Shown piece after piece: positions 5,496 through 5,562 of a DNA stretch of 5,562 bases. Position 1 is the first letter of the stretch, and every line of letters starts with the position of its first letter. The notes below the pieces were generated by a model, which saw nothing but the letters and a program-made list of their open reading frames with translations, was not told the origin of the DNA and did no database searches. Origin of the DNA: an uncultured Bacteroidota bacterium (GTDB lineage: Bacteria > Bacteroidota > Bacteroidia > Chitinophagales > Saprospiraceae); NCBI GenBank assembly GCA_937952445.1, contig CALGAA010000090.1, positions 1-5,562 of the forward strand. Direction: 5' to 3'. The position numbers were made by a program, and so were the translations under genes.

Positions 5496-5562
5496 ATGGA
5501 ATTTTCCATGACTCGAAAAACCAGGTATTCCGATCTCCACCTTTCGGAAATGAGTTGTCCGG
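5496..5562 (+). CDS. 5' end of an unidentified plus-strand gene, cut by the window edge
   Basis: An ATG at 5496 (or 5508) opens a frame that stays open to the end of the window, 22 full codons. The product starts MEFSMTRKTRYSDLHLSEMS followed by CP. The preceding bases are A-rich (TATCGCAAACT), acceptable for a Bacteroidota start. It faces away from the oxidoreductase gene across about 156 bases that contain a dyad. The fragment is too short to identify. The SDLHLSEM stretch is faintly like the start of creatininase-type amidohydrolases, but I place no weight on that. A chance open frame of this length is also possible. Confidence 0.35.
   Translation, partial: MEFSMTRKTRYSDLHLSEMSCP

Noticed and set aside
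5083..5511. Plus-strand open frame of 142 codons across the oxidoreductase N-terminus
   Set aside because: It is antisense to the Tat signal and the Rossmann domain, and its translation has no recognisable features. It is a shadow frame.
1..5562. CRISPR array, transposase, tRNA or rRNA, defence or toxin-antitoxin system
   Set aside because: I found no regularly spaced repeats, no transposase motifs or terminal repeats, no cloverleaf or rRNA-like stretch, and no toxin-antitoxin pair. The large genes are all metabolic or secreted proteins.

Overview
The window looks like a chromosomal segment from a Bacteroidota bacterium. The clearest evidence is a secreted protein that ends in a type IX secretion (T9SS, Por-type) sorting domain, a system confined to that phylum. 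Starts are preceded by A/T-rich leaders with weak or no Shine-Dalgarno sequences, which also fits. A Saprospiria- or Cytophagia-like environmental lineage is plausible because of the Tat-tagged Gfo/Idh/MocA oxidoreductase, but the sequence alone cannot settle the class.

Layout from left to right. Positions 1-251 hold no supported gene, only an A/T-rich inverted repeat at the edge and a good minus-strand terminator. Positions 252-1562 (minus) encode a secreted ScyD/ScyE-type beta-propeller protein with a T9SS tail. Positions 1563-2008 are a divergent intergenic region with one possible 51-residue ORF on the minus strand and several small hairpins ahead of the next gene. Positions 2009-2614 (plus) encode a short-chain dehydrogenase/reductase-fold protein that lacks the usual catalytic Ser-Tyr-Lys residues. 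A 197-base convergent gap follows, with inverted repeats and a start-less antisense reading frame. Positions 2812-3627 (minus) encode a Tat-exported calcineurin-type metallophosphoesterase. Positions 3628-3890 hold a strong minus-strand terminator and a long imperfect inverted repeat. Positions 3891-5339 (minus) encode a Tat-exported Gfo/Idh/MocA family NAD(P)-dependent oxidoreductase. Positions 5340-5562 are a divergent region with an imperfect 11-bp dyad and the first codons of a plus-strand gene cut by the window edge.

The genes do not form an obvious operon. The terminator between the oxidoreductase and the phosphoesterase, the alternating strands and the wide gaps all suggest separate transcription units. 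The shared theme is export: three of the four full-length genes encode proteins with export signals (one Sec plus T9SS, two Tat-like). No mobile element, CRISPR array, tRNA or rRNA was recognised. I see no convincing new multi-gene system. The items most worth checking are the dehydrogenase that lacks its catalytic triad, the structured element just downstream of the oxidoreductase, and the small ORFs in the gaps.
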